Below, one piece after another: positions 7,876 through 15,188 of a stretch of 64,000 nt of DNA. The translations under genes and the position numbers were made by a program. Below the pieces are notes generated by a model that was given only the letters and a program-made list of their open reading frames with translations, had not been told where the DNA came from and searched no databases. The DNA is from Natronorubrum tibetense GA33 (GTDB taxonomy: Archaea; Halobacteriota; Halobacteria; Halobacteriales; Natrialbaceae), in contig NZ_KB913021.1 of the NCBI RefSeq assembly GCF_000383975.1, positions 102,051 to 166,050 of the forward strand, read 5' to 3'. Numbering within the stretch: position 1 is the stretch's first letter; each line of letters opens with the position of its first letter.

Positions 7876-8376
7876 CTACTCGAGAAGATCTTCGACGAAG
7901 CGGAAGCCGTTCACGTACGTGACTGAATCGCCGTAGCCCTCACTGGCGAAGACATTTTCAGCCCCTTCTCCAGCGAGACTATCCGTCGTGTAGATGTAAG
8001 CATAGTCAGCGGTCTCGTCGACGAACGCTTGAGCGGCGACCCCTGCCAGCGCTGGATCCGCACGTTCGATCTCGTCGGCAGGGCGGTCATCAGCGTTCGC
8101 GATGTATCGCTGCACGCCGTCCATCGTCCGGGAGACTAGTGCGTTCGTGTATCCCAACGGGGCTGCGACTCGGGCCCACCCTTCGTCGATTGCCGTGTCG
8201 ACCGGCGGTGTCTCGATGTCGGGCGCGTTGACGGTCAGTTCGTCGTAGACACGTTCCGGGAGGACGAACGTCATGTCGTTCCGGCGTGCAAACGTTCGGA
8301 CGACCTGATACCGACGGTTCGACGGGTTCCCCATCGCGACGAACAGACCGGTATCAGCTATATGGATGGCGCTCAC
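7876..8376 (-). CDS. PIN-like nuclease (probable toxin)
   Basis: The 166-residue protein has the pattern of a PIN-fold RNase. An aspartate lies in the first strand (AIHIADTGLFVAMG, D8), with acidic residues in RVYDELTV and in the ERADPALAGVAAQAFVDE helix. A late aspartate lies in YIYTTDSLAGEG. In VapBC-type modules such proteins cleave RNA and are held in check by a DNA-binding partner. Here the partner would be the HTH gene, whose stop overlaps this start by four bases (ATGA). That the pair is a toxin-antitoxin system is inferred from the coupling and the fold. Two direct repeats flank the pair. Confidence 0.65.
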   Translation of the reverse strand: MSAIHIADTGLFVAMGNPSNRRYQVVRTFARRNDMTFVLPERVYDELTVNAPDIETPPVDTAIDEGWARVAAPLGYTNALVSRTMDGVQRYIANADDRPADEIERADPALAGVAAQAFVDETADYAYIYTTDSLAGEGAENVFASEGYGDSVTYVNGFRFVEDLLE

Positions 8377-8975
8377 GCGTCGTTGCCGGCGATGTCCCGG
8401 TCGACACCCTCGATATCCGCGACCGACGCGCCTGCCTCCTCGATATCGAAGTGCTCGTGGACGACGGGGCGAAGCGCCTGCAGGATGATCTCGGCGGCGA
8501 GCGGCGAGATGTCGAGATCACGGGCCATCAGCCGGTGGGTGACCTCGCCACGTTCCCGGTCGACGGTGTAGGTGAGTGCCGTTGCGAGTCCGGCGATACC
8601 GTGGCGGTCGATGTAGGTATCGATGTCGTCGTCGGTCGTGCGACGGGCGATGGCGTCGATGAGCGCGGGCGTGATCGTGTACTCGCGAGCGTCATCAACT
8701 GCTGTGACGGTCAGATTGATGTCGCGAGCGACGTACACCCGGGGTTGCTCGTCGGTGGTCGCCTCGATGACGCCGGCGTCGACCAGCCGGTTCACATAGG
8801 TGTAGGCCGTTCCCTGCGCGAGGTCGAGTTCGTTCATGAGTTCCTGAACGGTTGCTTCCTCCTCTCGGGCGAGATGCGCGTACAGTTGGGCGAGCTGTGG
8901 CTCCTCAAGGAGGTCCGCGACCGAGAGGAAGTCGCGGATGACGTCGCCGTTGGTTCGGTTTGACGTGCGTGACAT
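8373..8975 (-). CDS. TrmB-like winged-HTH regulator, partner of the PIN protein
   Basis: The protein has 200 residues with an N-terminal winged helix (FLSVADLLEEPQLAQLYAHL, then ATVQELMNELDLAQGTAYTY and VNRLVDAGVIEATTD) typical of MarR/TrmB-like archaeal regulators. A C-terminal domain with LATALTYTVDRERGEV follows and is of unknown role. I place the start at the ATG at 8975 (MSRTSNRTNGDVIRD). A TTG two codons upstream is also open. The sequence just upstream holds two tandem TTTACAG copies (plus strand, about 8990-9003), a possible operator for autoregulation. It likely represses its own operon and neutralises the PIN protein. A decayed copy of its N-terminus lies at 10550-10623. Confidence 0.68.
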   Translation of the reverse strand: MSRTSNRTNGDVIRDFLSVADLLEEPQLAQLYAHLAREEEATVQELMNELDLAQGTAYTYVNRLVDAGVIEATTDEQPRVYVARDINLTVTAVDDAREYTITPALIDAIARRTTDDDIDTYIDRHGIAGLATALTYTVDRERGEVTHRLMARDLDISPLAAEIILQALRPVVHEHFDIEEAGASVADIEGVDRDIAGNDA

Positions 8976-9032
8976 GGGCAAATAGATATTTACAGTTTAC
9001 AGCGAATCAGTAAAGAGTGTTGCGGTCAATCT

Positions 9033-9262
9033 ATCCGGACTATGTGCGAGCGACGCGGCGGGCGGCAGCGGTGAGCGTGGCGGGCCGCAGAGAAACACGG
9101 TTCAACCGGACTTGACACGCAGCGACTCAGCCGATAGCCTGGCGGGCTCAGAAAGAGTAAGGCTGACCCGGTCGTCCCCCGACCCCGTAAACCCCAAGTG
9201 AAAAGAGGCGCGCAGCGGAAGCAAGCGAGACGGAGTCTCGAGTGGTCGAGGGATATCGAGCA
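9033..9262 (+). repeat. Direct repeat copy B flanking the PIN/HTH pair
   Basis: This copy is similar in order and orientation to 7571-7780. It starts with CCGGAC and GCGAGCGACGCGG, has AGCCGATAGCCTGG, TCAGAAAGAGTAAGGCTG and CGGTCGTCCCCCGACC, and ends near GTCGAGGGATATCGAG. It is about 20 bases longer than copy A because of insertions near its 3' end. No gene is evident inside it. Confidence 0.7.
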
Positions 9263-9358
9263 ACGGGACAGTCTCACACCCGAGTCCATCTCGGCCAGAG
9301 GAGGGGGATCCAGAGAACGGAAGGCGACAGTGCAGGTATCAGGGCACCTCTGGCGTCA

Positions 9359-9553
9359 TCAGTCGAGCACCTCGACGTCGGGATTCATCCCGGCTGGACC
9401 AGCGACCGCTTTCGCCCGCTCGAGTTCTCGGAGTTCTCGCTGGGCCTGTCGTTCGAGGGCAACTGCCCGCCGTCCGCGTTCGATTCTCCGTTTGTCGTCA
9501 ATGTCGTCCTCGATCGTGAAGCGCTTGCCTCGATGATCAATTTGTTCGAGCAT
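9359..9553 (-). CDS. Small charged hypothetical protein
   Basis: The protein has 64 residues, with a strand-like start (LEQIDHRGKRFTIEDD) and a basic helix (RRAVALERQAQRELRELE). The start codon overlaps the stop of the upstream zinc-finger gene, which suggests translation from the same message. I recognise no family. Confidence 0.45.
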   Translation of the reverse strand: MLEQIDHRGKRFTIEDDIDDKRRIERGRRAVALERQAQRELRELERAKAVAGPAGMNPDVEVLD

Positions 9554-9708
9554 CAGTACGCATCCTCTTGAGCTGCGTCTCGAGCGTCTGCCTGCAAATG
9601 CTCATAGCGGATTTCACAGCTGTCCGAACAGAACCGGCCAGCGTACCCTGCCCGATCGCGGGTGAGTCTCGTACAGGTCGGTAGCCGACACTCGTTATAC
9701 CTGGTCAT
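9553..9708 (-). CDS. Small zinc-finger protein
   Basis: The protein has about 51 residues from the ATG at 9708 (MTRYNECRLPTC). An upstream ATG at 9735 in the same frame would add nine residues. Four cysteines in C-x4-C and FCSDSCEIRY suggest a single treble-clef or similar zinc site, as in many haloarchaeal plasmid microproteins. It is followed with overlap by another small gene. The role is unknown; DNA, RNA or protein binding are all possible. Confidence 0.5.
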   Translation of the reverse strand: MTRYNECRLPTCTRLTRDRAGYAGRFCSDSCEIRYEHLQADARDAAQEDAY

Positions 9709-9808
9709 CTGGCAATACCTCGCTTCAGGGGCCATGTCGTCTCAGCGTCTGGCGACGCTGGTGCTACGTTGTTTGTTCGCATGAGTGTCTGCGGTGGCTT
9801 CAGTCGAA

Positions 9809-9836
9809 CCCCCGCACTCCTCTGGGGGCGACAAAC
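9809..9836 (-). repeat. Repeated hairpin motif, copy 1
   Basis: On the minus strand this reads AGTTTGTCGCCCCC, then a loop AGAGGAGTG, then CGGGGG. A near-identical motif occurs at 12626-12654. The C/G arms can pair and the loop holds an AGGAG sequence. Here it lies about 100-130 bases upstream of the small zinc-finger gene. Confidence 0.5.
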
Positions 9837-9868
9837 TATCTCGAGTGGACGACCGGTTTAACCCACAG

Positions 9869-10429
9869 TCACCGGTTGAATGTCCCATCCGGGGCGGGAG
9901 TGATCCCAGTTCGTATCTCGAGATCGACGCGTCTGAGATGCTTGCAACCACCGGAGGGCTGGCGTTGTTCCCAATCCGGACAAGTACACGTCTCCGCTTC
10001 GACGTCAACCATGTAGGTGTTCCCACTCCCGCTGACGACCTCGTAGGTTGGCCCCACGCTGGCGAAACGAACGTCCATATCCTCGCTCAGCGCGCGACGG
10101 GTTCGTGGTTCATCGACAGAGTAGCCGCCTGCCTCGAGTGCAGTCGGTGGTTGGGTGTCTACACAAGGGTTGGTGAATTCCTCTCGACGATTGCGTTCTT
10201 GGCCGCATTTTCTGCAGCGCCAGTAGCGTGTGCGGTATTCATAGCCTTCTGTGAGGTCGATCTCATACGGTGATGGCTCAGTTCCAGGAAGCCACTCGTC
10301 AATAGCTATGAGTTCATGTCCGTTGAGGTGGGCAATGTCACCTGGATAACTGCGATCCCGGTCGCTCGTGTCCGTCTGGGATTGGTCGTCTCGATGCGAT
10401 CCGCTCTGGAGTGACTGATCTGTACTCAT
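9869..10429 (-). CDS. SWIM-type zinc-finger protein
   Basis: The protein has about 186 residues from the ATG at 10429 (MSTDQSLQSGSH). A start seven codons upstream is also open. The N-terminus is polar and probably disordered. A CRKCG knuckle lies in RYWRCRKCGQERNRRE, and the C-terminal third carries a SWIM zinc finger: VDVEAETCTCPDWEQRQPSG followed by GCKHLRRVDLEI (CxC...CxH). SWIM domains are DNA- or protein-binding modules found in recombination-related proteins and transposases. The target here is unknown. It is the sort of small zinc protein common on haloarchaeal plasmids. Confidence 0.65.
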   Translation of the reverse strand: MSTDQSLQSGSHRDDQSQTDTSDRDRSYPGDIAHLNGHELIAIDEWLPGTEPSPYEIDLTEGYEYRTRYWRCRKCGQERNRREEFTNPCVDTQPPTALEAGGYSVDEPRTRRALSEDMDVRFASVGPTYEVVSGSGNTYMVDVEAETCTCPDWEQRQPSGGCKHLRRVDLEIRTGITPAPDGTFNR

Positions 10430-10549
10430 TAGTGATCTCGAGGCACACATGGTCGCGCCTCACCCTTCAGGCGCGAAAAACGAATTCAGGTGGGTGAGCG
10501 AGAGGGAAAACAACGGCTGACTGGAAAGGAGGTCCTTCATTCGAAAGTA

Positions 10550-10623
10550 CTCCTCGAGGAGGAATGCGACCGAGAGGAAGTCCCGGATGATGTCTCCGTT
10601 GCTTGGTTTGATACGTATGGCAC
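10550..10623 (-). pseudogene. Remnant of the HTH regulator N-terminus
   Basis: The minus strand encodes NGDIIRDFLSVAFLLEE, matching NGDVIRDFLSVADLLEE at the start of the regulator at 8373-8975. Nucleotide similarity extends through roughly 74 bases, with about 14 mismatches by my count. The frame after it does not resemble the regulator. It is therefore a broken partial copy and not a gene. Confidence 0.7.
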
Positions 10624-10668
10624 AGCGCTTCTTGACTATCGTTATCACGGAACTCCAACGATTTGGGG

Positions 10669-11004
10669 TCACTCAACCGCCGTCGTGACTAGGTGCTCCT
10701 CGAGGTCGCGCGTCCAATACGTGGATGGTCCACCGGGGCTACAACGAGGACAGAGCTGTATGGGATCTTCCAGGTGGCCCAGTTCGACGCGAAACCGCGT
10801 GAGCGCCGCGAGCGTGTCAACGACGAGTCCACACCCGTCGCAGGCGTGGTAATTGCGCTCATCGGGATCGGGTCGCGCCTGAATTGCACAGTCGACACAG
10901 ATCTGATGCGTGACCCGCTCTTCTTTCCCCCACGTGTGTGCCTCACCAGCTTCAGCACCGGGTAGCGCCTCGCAGAAGGCACACCCGGAGAGTGTCTGCT
11001 GCAT
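10669..11004 (-). CDS. Multi-CxxC zinc-binding protein
   Basis: The protein has about 111 residues from the ATG at 11004 (MQQTLSGCAFCEALPGAE). I prefer this start because it overlaps the stop of the upstream gene by one base (TGATG). Four cysteine pairs are visible: CAFC, CVDC, CDGC and CPRC. They suggest two zinc sites in a compact fold. The intervening segment (LTRFRVELGHLEDPIQL) looks like a short helix-strand. It is probably co-expressed with the gene at 11004-11294. The function is unknown. Confidence 0.6.
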   Translation of the reverse strand: MQQTLSGCAFCEALPGAEAGEAHTWGKEERVTHQICVDCAIQARPDPDERNYHACDGCGLVVDTLAALTRFRVELGHLEDPIQLCPRCSPGGPSTYWTRDLEEHLVTTAVE

Positions 11005-11294
11005 CAGGCCGTCTCCTCGCCGGCGTTGCAAGCAACTGTCCAGCCTTTGTGGAAGACGGCGAGTTGGGTAATTGATTTGAACGCTTCACTACTGGGGTCG
11101 TGGACGAGCACGCGCTTTTCAGCGATTGGGATGACGATGCCCGCGTCGAGGAGGTCATTGACCAGGTTACGGGCCTCCGAATCGTCCATGTCCGCCGTCC
11201 CAACGCGGACAGCGTCTTGATCTTGGGCGAGGAGTTCGGCCTCGAACTGTTCGTAGTCGGCACTCGTGTCGTCGTTGAGGTCAGGTTTGGCCAT
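11004..11294 (-). CDS. Hypothetical protein coupled to the zinc protein
   Basis: The protein has 96 residues from the ATG at 11294 (MAKPDLNDDTSADYEQFEAE). The frame stays open 29 codons further upstream, but that extension has weak coding character. The core reads ARNLVNDLLDAGIVIPIAEK then RVLVHDPSSEAFKSITQL, compatible with a small winged-helix-like fold. I recognise no family. It overlaps the downstream zinc-protein gene by one base. Confidence 0.5.
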   Translation of the reverse strand: MAKPDLNDDTSADYEQFEAELLAQDQDAVRVGTADMDDSEARNLVNDLLDAGIVIPIAEKRVLVHDPSSEAFKSITQLAVFHKGWTVACNAGEETA

Positions 11295-11516
11295 GCAAAT
11301 CACATTGAGCACGCTAACGCGCGCTGCACGCCTTCTAGCGCAGAAAAACAGGCTATCGAGGGTGTCCTGTTCGTCCCACACGGTTCATGGCTTGACTGTC
11401 GATTAGATCATGGACCAAGCCAAAACACGTCGTGATGGTCATTTGGTTACGGGGGCTCGTCACTGGATAGTAAAACAGCCGTCGATAGCTAAGGAGGCAC
11501 TGAGAAGCCTGTTGAG

Positions 11517-11708
11517 TCACTCGTCTTCGAGCGCTGCGTAAATGTCTGCGTGGCGGCGTCCGTCAAGCTTCCCCATCTCGAGGGCGATCTCGTGACGTTT
11601 GGCGTCGCTCTCGGCCGCCTGATACCGCTCGTACAGTCGGCGGACTTCTTTGTCGACCGTCGCTGAGGAGTCGTTGTAGGACGTCACTTGTGTGTCGCTT
11701 CCGATCAC
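11517..11708 (-). CDS. Small helical hypothetical protein
   Basis: The protein has 63 residues, mostly one long amphipathic helix (KEVRRLYERYQAAESDAKRH) followed by EIALEMGKLDGRRHADIYAA. It stands alone between non-coding stretches. It could be a small DNA-binding or antitoxin-like protein, but nothing specific supports that. Confidence 0.4.
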   Translation of the reverse strand: MIGSDTQVTSYNDSSATVDKEVRRLYERYQAAESDAKRHEIALEMGKLDGRRHADIYAALEDE

Positions 11709-12112
11709 AGTGGTATGAGGGTTTTGCCGCTAGGCATCTTTTAAGTAATGAGCGTGCCGCGGACGTAGCTGTTCGCGTTCCAACTTCGAGTGATGCTGAT
11801 GTCCTCGAGGACGGTGAGTGCCTCAGCAGGCGTCAATTGGCCTGTTCGGACAAATACCGACAGCAGCGTCGGCGTCGTCACGATTAGCTCGCCTGGTAAT
11901 AACACTCGGTGTCATCGGATCACGAGTCTGGGGATTGTCTCGTAGACGCGGTGTTCGACATCGTCACCGCGAAACGCGTCCTCGAACGAGGGACATCATC
12001 TGGGGACTCGCTGTTGGACATGCTCGTCCTTGTGTGGCTGTCGGTGTCGGTTTTGCTTCGAGGAATCGTTCCCACCGTAGTGTAGACTGGAATGCCTCTA
12101 TCATCAATTAGA
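11709..12112. other. Intergenic stretch, nothing recognised
   Basis: This is about 400 bases without a convincing gene on either strand. Short frames exist but look compositional. It may contain old coding remnants that I cannot identify. Confidence 0.3.
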
Positions 12113-12156
12113 CTTAACCAACAACAGGCGTGATAATTGGGTTCGTGTTGGTTAAG
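12113..12156. repeat. Perfect 11-bp inverted repeat with a 22-bp spacer
   Basis: CTTAACCAACA at 12113-12123 is matched by TGTTGGTTAAG at 12146-12156. It lies immediately after the stop of the gene at 12160-12603, so it could act as a transcript-end hairpin. The long spacer also fits a recombination or protein-binding site. Confidence 0.6.
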
Positions 12157-12159
12157 AAT

Positions 12160-12603
12160 CTATTTTTGAACTCGAAGTTCCCGAACTGGTTTCACCTGGA
12201 ATCTATCTTGAGCGGTGACGACGTCATTCTGACCTACCTCATCGATCAGTGACGACCGCTGTGAGAGGCGATTGACCAGCTCGTCGCGAACTGCTTTGCG
12301 GCTAACTGTTGCTTCGTGCCAACCGAGTCGTTCGTCGAGATACCGCTTCTTGAATTCCTCACCGACGTCGTCGACGGCGATGAACTGTGTCCGCTTCACT
12401 CCTGCAACACTAGTCGAGACGAACTCCGCACCAACTTCTTCATGGGTGAGTTCGACGAGTGCACACTCGACGAGTGAGACGATGGCAGTCGGACTTCTGG
12501 TATGTGGGAGCGTCAGCTCGAGATCTGCCCACGGTTCTTCGCTCGGTTGTTTAGTTTGCTCGCCAGTTGGTCGTGATCGCTGTTGCTCGTGTTCTGAAGA
12601 CAT
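12160..12603 (-). CDS. Hypothetical protein with polar N-terminus
   Basis: The protein has 147 residues from the ATG at 12603 (MSSEHEQQRSRPTGE). The frame is open further upstream, but that part is the repeated hairpin leader. After about 30 polar residues a folded domain follows (SPTAIVSLVECALVELTHEE, VGAEFVSTSVAGVKRTQFIA, then FKKRYLDERLGWHEATVSRK). This could be a winged helix, judging by the ATVSRKAVRDELVNRLSQRS stretch. No family is recognised. A repeated hairpin motif precedes the start and an inverted repeat follows the stop. Confidence 0.5.
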   Translation of the reverse strand: MSSEHEQQRSRPTGEQTKQPSEEPWADLELTLPHTRSPTAIVSLVECALVELTHEEVGAEFVSTSVAGVKRTQFIAVDDVGEEFKKRYLDERLGWHEATVSRKAVRDELVNRLSQRSSLIDEVGQNDVVTAQDRFQVKPVRELRVQK

Positions 12604-12625
12604 GGTTGTTGAGTGGGCGTGATAG

Positions 12626-12654
12626 CCCCTCGCTCCTCTCGGGGGTGACAAACT
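12626..12654 (-). repeat. Repeated hairpin motif, copy 2 (5' leader)
   Basis: The minus strand reads AGTTTGTCACCCCC, a loop GAGAGGAGCGA, then GGGG. It nearly matches 9809-9836 and lies 23-51 bases before the ATG at 12603. The loop exposes AGGAG, so a role in translation or RNA processing is possible. Confidence 0.5.
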
Positions 12655-12819
12655 CCACTGCAAATCGCATCATTATCCAATGAGTGATATCTGATATATT
12701 TGCCATGGACTCTTGTCGTCTGATGGCCCCTCGGCCGGAGAGAGCCAGCGGCGTTTGCACTAGTGTACCCTAGCCTTCCTTTGGACAATTATCGAGGTGC
12801 AGAGGATGACGAAACAGGC

Positions 12820-13134
12820 TTAGATCCAACAATAGGCTCGTCGGGCGGTTCCTAGGAAGTAAAAATGTCCTCGACGATCTTCAAACGCGGCTATCCGGAG
12901 TAATTGTGCTTGACGAGGTGGTGAGAACCTCGAATTTGAAAGAATCAGTATCACATCTTGGTCGCACTCGCCAACGACCAATTCCAGCAGTTGACGATGG
13001 TTTGCTGCAGCTCGTGGAAGATCTACCCACATCGTTTGAATATAGACGATATGGGGTCTGAAAAGCGCATGACGGAAATTATAACCTCTTCGGACCGCCT
13101 CTTCTATTAAAATATAATATATATGGCAGTTCAC
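12820..13134 (-). CDS. Doubtful small ORF
   Basis: The frame has 104 codons. Its more protein-like part starts at the internal ATG at 13032 (MWVDLPRAAANHRQLLELVV), continues VILILSNSRFSPPRQAQ and ends RRAYCWI. A strongly AT-rich stretch at 13104-13125 could serve as its promoter. No family is recognised. It may be a decayed piece of a longer gene. Confidence 0.25.
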   Translation of the reverse strand: MNCHIYYILIEEAVRRGYNFRHALFRPHIVYIQTMWVDLPRAAANHRQLLELVVGECDQDVILILSNSRFSPPRQAQLLRIAAFEDRRGHFYFLGTARRAYCWI

Positions 13135-13202
13135 TCATAGAAGACGAAAAAGAACCGCCTGATCGGCTGGTCCAAGACAACGGCCAGTCCTCTTTGAGGC
13201 CC

Positions 13203-13385
13203 TCATCCGTTTCGTGCTTTCGGCGATGAAACAGACGATGGTTGGGAGTGATCTCCTATCACTGAAGACTCATTTTTGATTAGTCTGAGAAGTTCACGTT
13301 CGAGACCGACCAAAAGTGAATTGCGGGTTTCACTAGATTCTCTCCTATCTTGGTCATTGGATTCCTGAATCTGTATATAGAGCAT
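13203..13385 (-). CDS. Doubtful small ORF
   Basis: The frame has 60 codons from the ATG at 13385, including SLLVGLERELLRLIKNESS, a plausible amphipathic helix. It diverges from the HNH gene at 13420. There is no other support. Confidence 0.25.
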   Translation of the reverse strand: MLYIQIQESNDQDRRESSETRNSLLVGLERELLRLIKNESSVIGDHSQPSSVSSPKARNG

Positions 13386-13419
13386 GATTAATCCGTGCTG
13401 GACTGTAGCTCTAAGGTAG

Positions 13420-14346
13420 ATGCTACTTGGGACGTACAAGCAGTCTGGGGGAAGGCACCACAACCATCTTGTCTTCATCATACTGAACGCCGAAGGTCAT
13501 GGCCTTCGTCGAACCGAACATGAGTACTACAAATGTGAGTGCGGCAATCTGCTAAGCCCGCAAGAACTGGATCTCGGGGACCGTCAGAAGCAGTCTTGGC
13601 CAAATTGTAAGTCGTGGCGAGAGGGGGGACAAAAGTGGTGTCCAGAATGTGGTGAACGGTTTTCCATGTCTCAGGAACAATGGGTTCGTCCGCGTGGATA
13701 CGAAGCTGTCCCAGACGACGAATACGACAAAATCACCGACGAGACCCGGGAGGTTGTCTTCAACCAGCATGATGGAGAGTGTATTGCCTGCGACAAGTCC
13801 GCTGATGCAGTTCATCGGATAGTTCCCCCGCGATACGGGGGGTCTGGTGAGCCCACCAATTTAGTCCCGGTATGTGACGAACATCGTCACCGGCGAGGAC
13901 ATATGTTCCTCGACGTTCTGATGCCGTGGGAGTGGGAGGATGTGAGCGATTTGGATTGGGAGTCGTACGTCGAACGCTTGCGTGACCAATATTCAGACGG
14001 TGACTCGACCGCTGCAAATAGAATTGTGAGCCTCTGTGAGGATATGCTTGAGCGGGGGAAGCCACAGAATCCGAACCCCTACGCCAAGAGCAATCTAGGC
14101 GACCCAGTCGATATAGACGACGCGGTCGACGAGGATGAGCCAGCTACTTCAGAGAACATCAAGGGCATAATCAGACGCGTCGGTGAGCAGTATCCCGATG
14201 CTGCTGGAGCACCTGAGCAAGATGTGTTGTTGGTGATGCGAGACCGATTTGAGATGGATAAGGAGAGGGCGTCATCTACCATTGAATCACTGCAGAATAA
14301 AGGCGAAGTCTATCGTCCAACCGATACCACTCTGAAAGTTGTGTAG
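13420..14346 (+). CDS. HNH-type endonuclease-like protein with C-terminal winged helix
   Basis: The protein has 308 residues. The N-terminal third carries zinc knuckles (YKCECGNLL, KWCPECGERF). The middle holds an HNH core: CIACDKSADAVHRIVP (about 126-141), a GG turn, NLVPVCDEHRHRRGHMF. The last 70 residues (GIIRRVGEQYPDAAGAPEQD, then SSTIESLQNKGEVYRP) resemble the winged helix at the C-terminus of archaeal MCM proteins. Nicking or cutting of DNA is the likely activity, with the winged helix for DNA or partner binding. It is followed 61 bases later by a helix-hairpin-helix gene on the same strand. The first 30 residues look less conserved and the true start could be a downstream GTG. Confidence 0.65.
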   Translation: MLLGTYKQSGGRHHNHLVFIILNAEGHGLRRTEHEYYKCECGNLLSPQELDLGDRQKQSWPNCKSWREGGQKWCPECGERFSMSQEQWVRPRGYEAVPDDEYDKITDETREVVFNQHDGECIACDKSADAVHRIVPPRYGGSGEPTNLVPVCDEHRHRRGHMFLDVLMPWEWEDVSDLDWESYVERLRDQYSDGDSTAANRIVSLCEDMLERGKPQNPNPYAKSNLGDPVDIDDAVDEDEPATSENIKGIIRRVGEQYPDAAGAPEQDVLLVMRDRFEMDKERASSTIESLQNKGEVYRPTDTTLKVV

Positions 14347-14407
14347 GGCGCGAGAAACACGTTGACTGTCCGAAAAAACGATATGTCCGTGCTAGGCACG
14401 TCCCAGT

Positions 14408-15106
14408 ATGTCAAACATCGACGGACTAACTTCGTCGAGTGATTTACGTCACAAGCTCGAAGATTACGGCTTCGACGATCCAATGAAAGTCGCAGTTGCC
14501 AGTCCGGGTGAACTGTCGAATACGCTTGGAATCGGTGAATCACAAGCAGAACAACTCATCGAGACTGCACGTGAGCAGGCTACTCCCGTCGGATTTAAGT
14601 CTGGTACAGAGGTCGAGTCGCCGCCAGATCTTACCGAAGCGGATGTGGTCGATGATGTTGAAGGGTGGAACATCCGCCGTCATACCCCCGATCGGATCTC
14701 GTGGACATCACCATCGGATTACTCCGTTGTCATCAAAGCGGTTCCCACGCGCGGTGGTGACCAGCCGCGAACTTACGAGGTTCGTGGTATTCTCCCGCCG
14801 GCAGGCGAGCATAACCCGCAGCAGAGCAAGAAAGAAGAGCGTGTGCTGAAGCGTGAAATGGACACAGTCGAGGAAGCGGTCGGGTACGCGGTAGGCTGGA
14901 TGGAAACTCATCTGGTCGAGTTTGAGCAAGACTTGACCGAGTTTACTGGCGTCAGTGAACGAACGGCAGAGTACCTCTTGCTGGAACACAAAATTAAGAA
15001 TCACCAACAACTCTACGAACTCTGGAAGGAATCAACGCTTAAAGCCGTCGTCGGGAAGCAGTGGCACGACGACCTCGAGGAGGAAATGAAGGGGAAATTC
15101 GAATAG
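14408..15106 (+). CDS. Helix-hairpin-helix DNA-binding protein, paralogue of 31599-32504
   Basis: The protein has 232 residues. An N-terminal HhH-like segment (DLRHKLEDYGFDDPMKVAVA, then TLGIGESQAEQLIETAREQA) is of the kind found at the start of RadA/Rad51. A central strand-rich domain follows (GWNIRRHTPDRISWTSPSDY). The C-terminus has a second HhH (DLTEFTGVSERTAEYLLLEH, then IKNHQQLYELWKE). The gene at 31599-32504 repeats the central-plus-C-terminal arrangement, so this is a real family on the element. Non-specific DNA binding is the safe inference. It follows the HNH gene on the same strand and is convergent with the primase operon. Confidence 0.65.
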   Translation: MSNIDGLTSSSDLRHKLEDYGFDDPMKVAVASPGELSNTLGIGESQAEQLIETAREQATPVGFKSGTEVESPPDLTEADVVDDVEGWNIRRHTPDRISWTSPSDYSVVIKAVPTRGGDQPRTYEVRGILPPAGEHNPQQSKKEERVLKREMDTVEEAVGYAVGWMETHLVEFEQDLTEFTGVSERTAEYLLLEHKIKNHQQLYELWKESTLKAVVGKQWHDDLEEEMKGKFE

Positions 15107-15162
15107 TGTCCTGCACGATGGACAGCCTGCCGCCACGCCTCTCGCTCGTACAGGAATACAAT

Positions 15163-15177
15163 ACCACCAAAAGTGGT
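15163..15177. terminator. Short hairpin between convergent genes
   Basis: ACCAC, a CAAAA loop and GTGGT followed by TTT lie between the stops at 15106 and 15189. Placement between convergent genes suggests a transcript end. The five-base stem is weak. Confidence 0.35.
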
Positions 15178-15188
15178 TTCCAGCCGAG

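Noticed and set aside
8286..8963. 225-codon plus-strand frame opposite the HTH regulator
   Set aside because: It is antisense to the PIN/HTH pair, whose ATGA coupling and motifs are convincing. The composition of the frame is a mirror of them.
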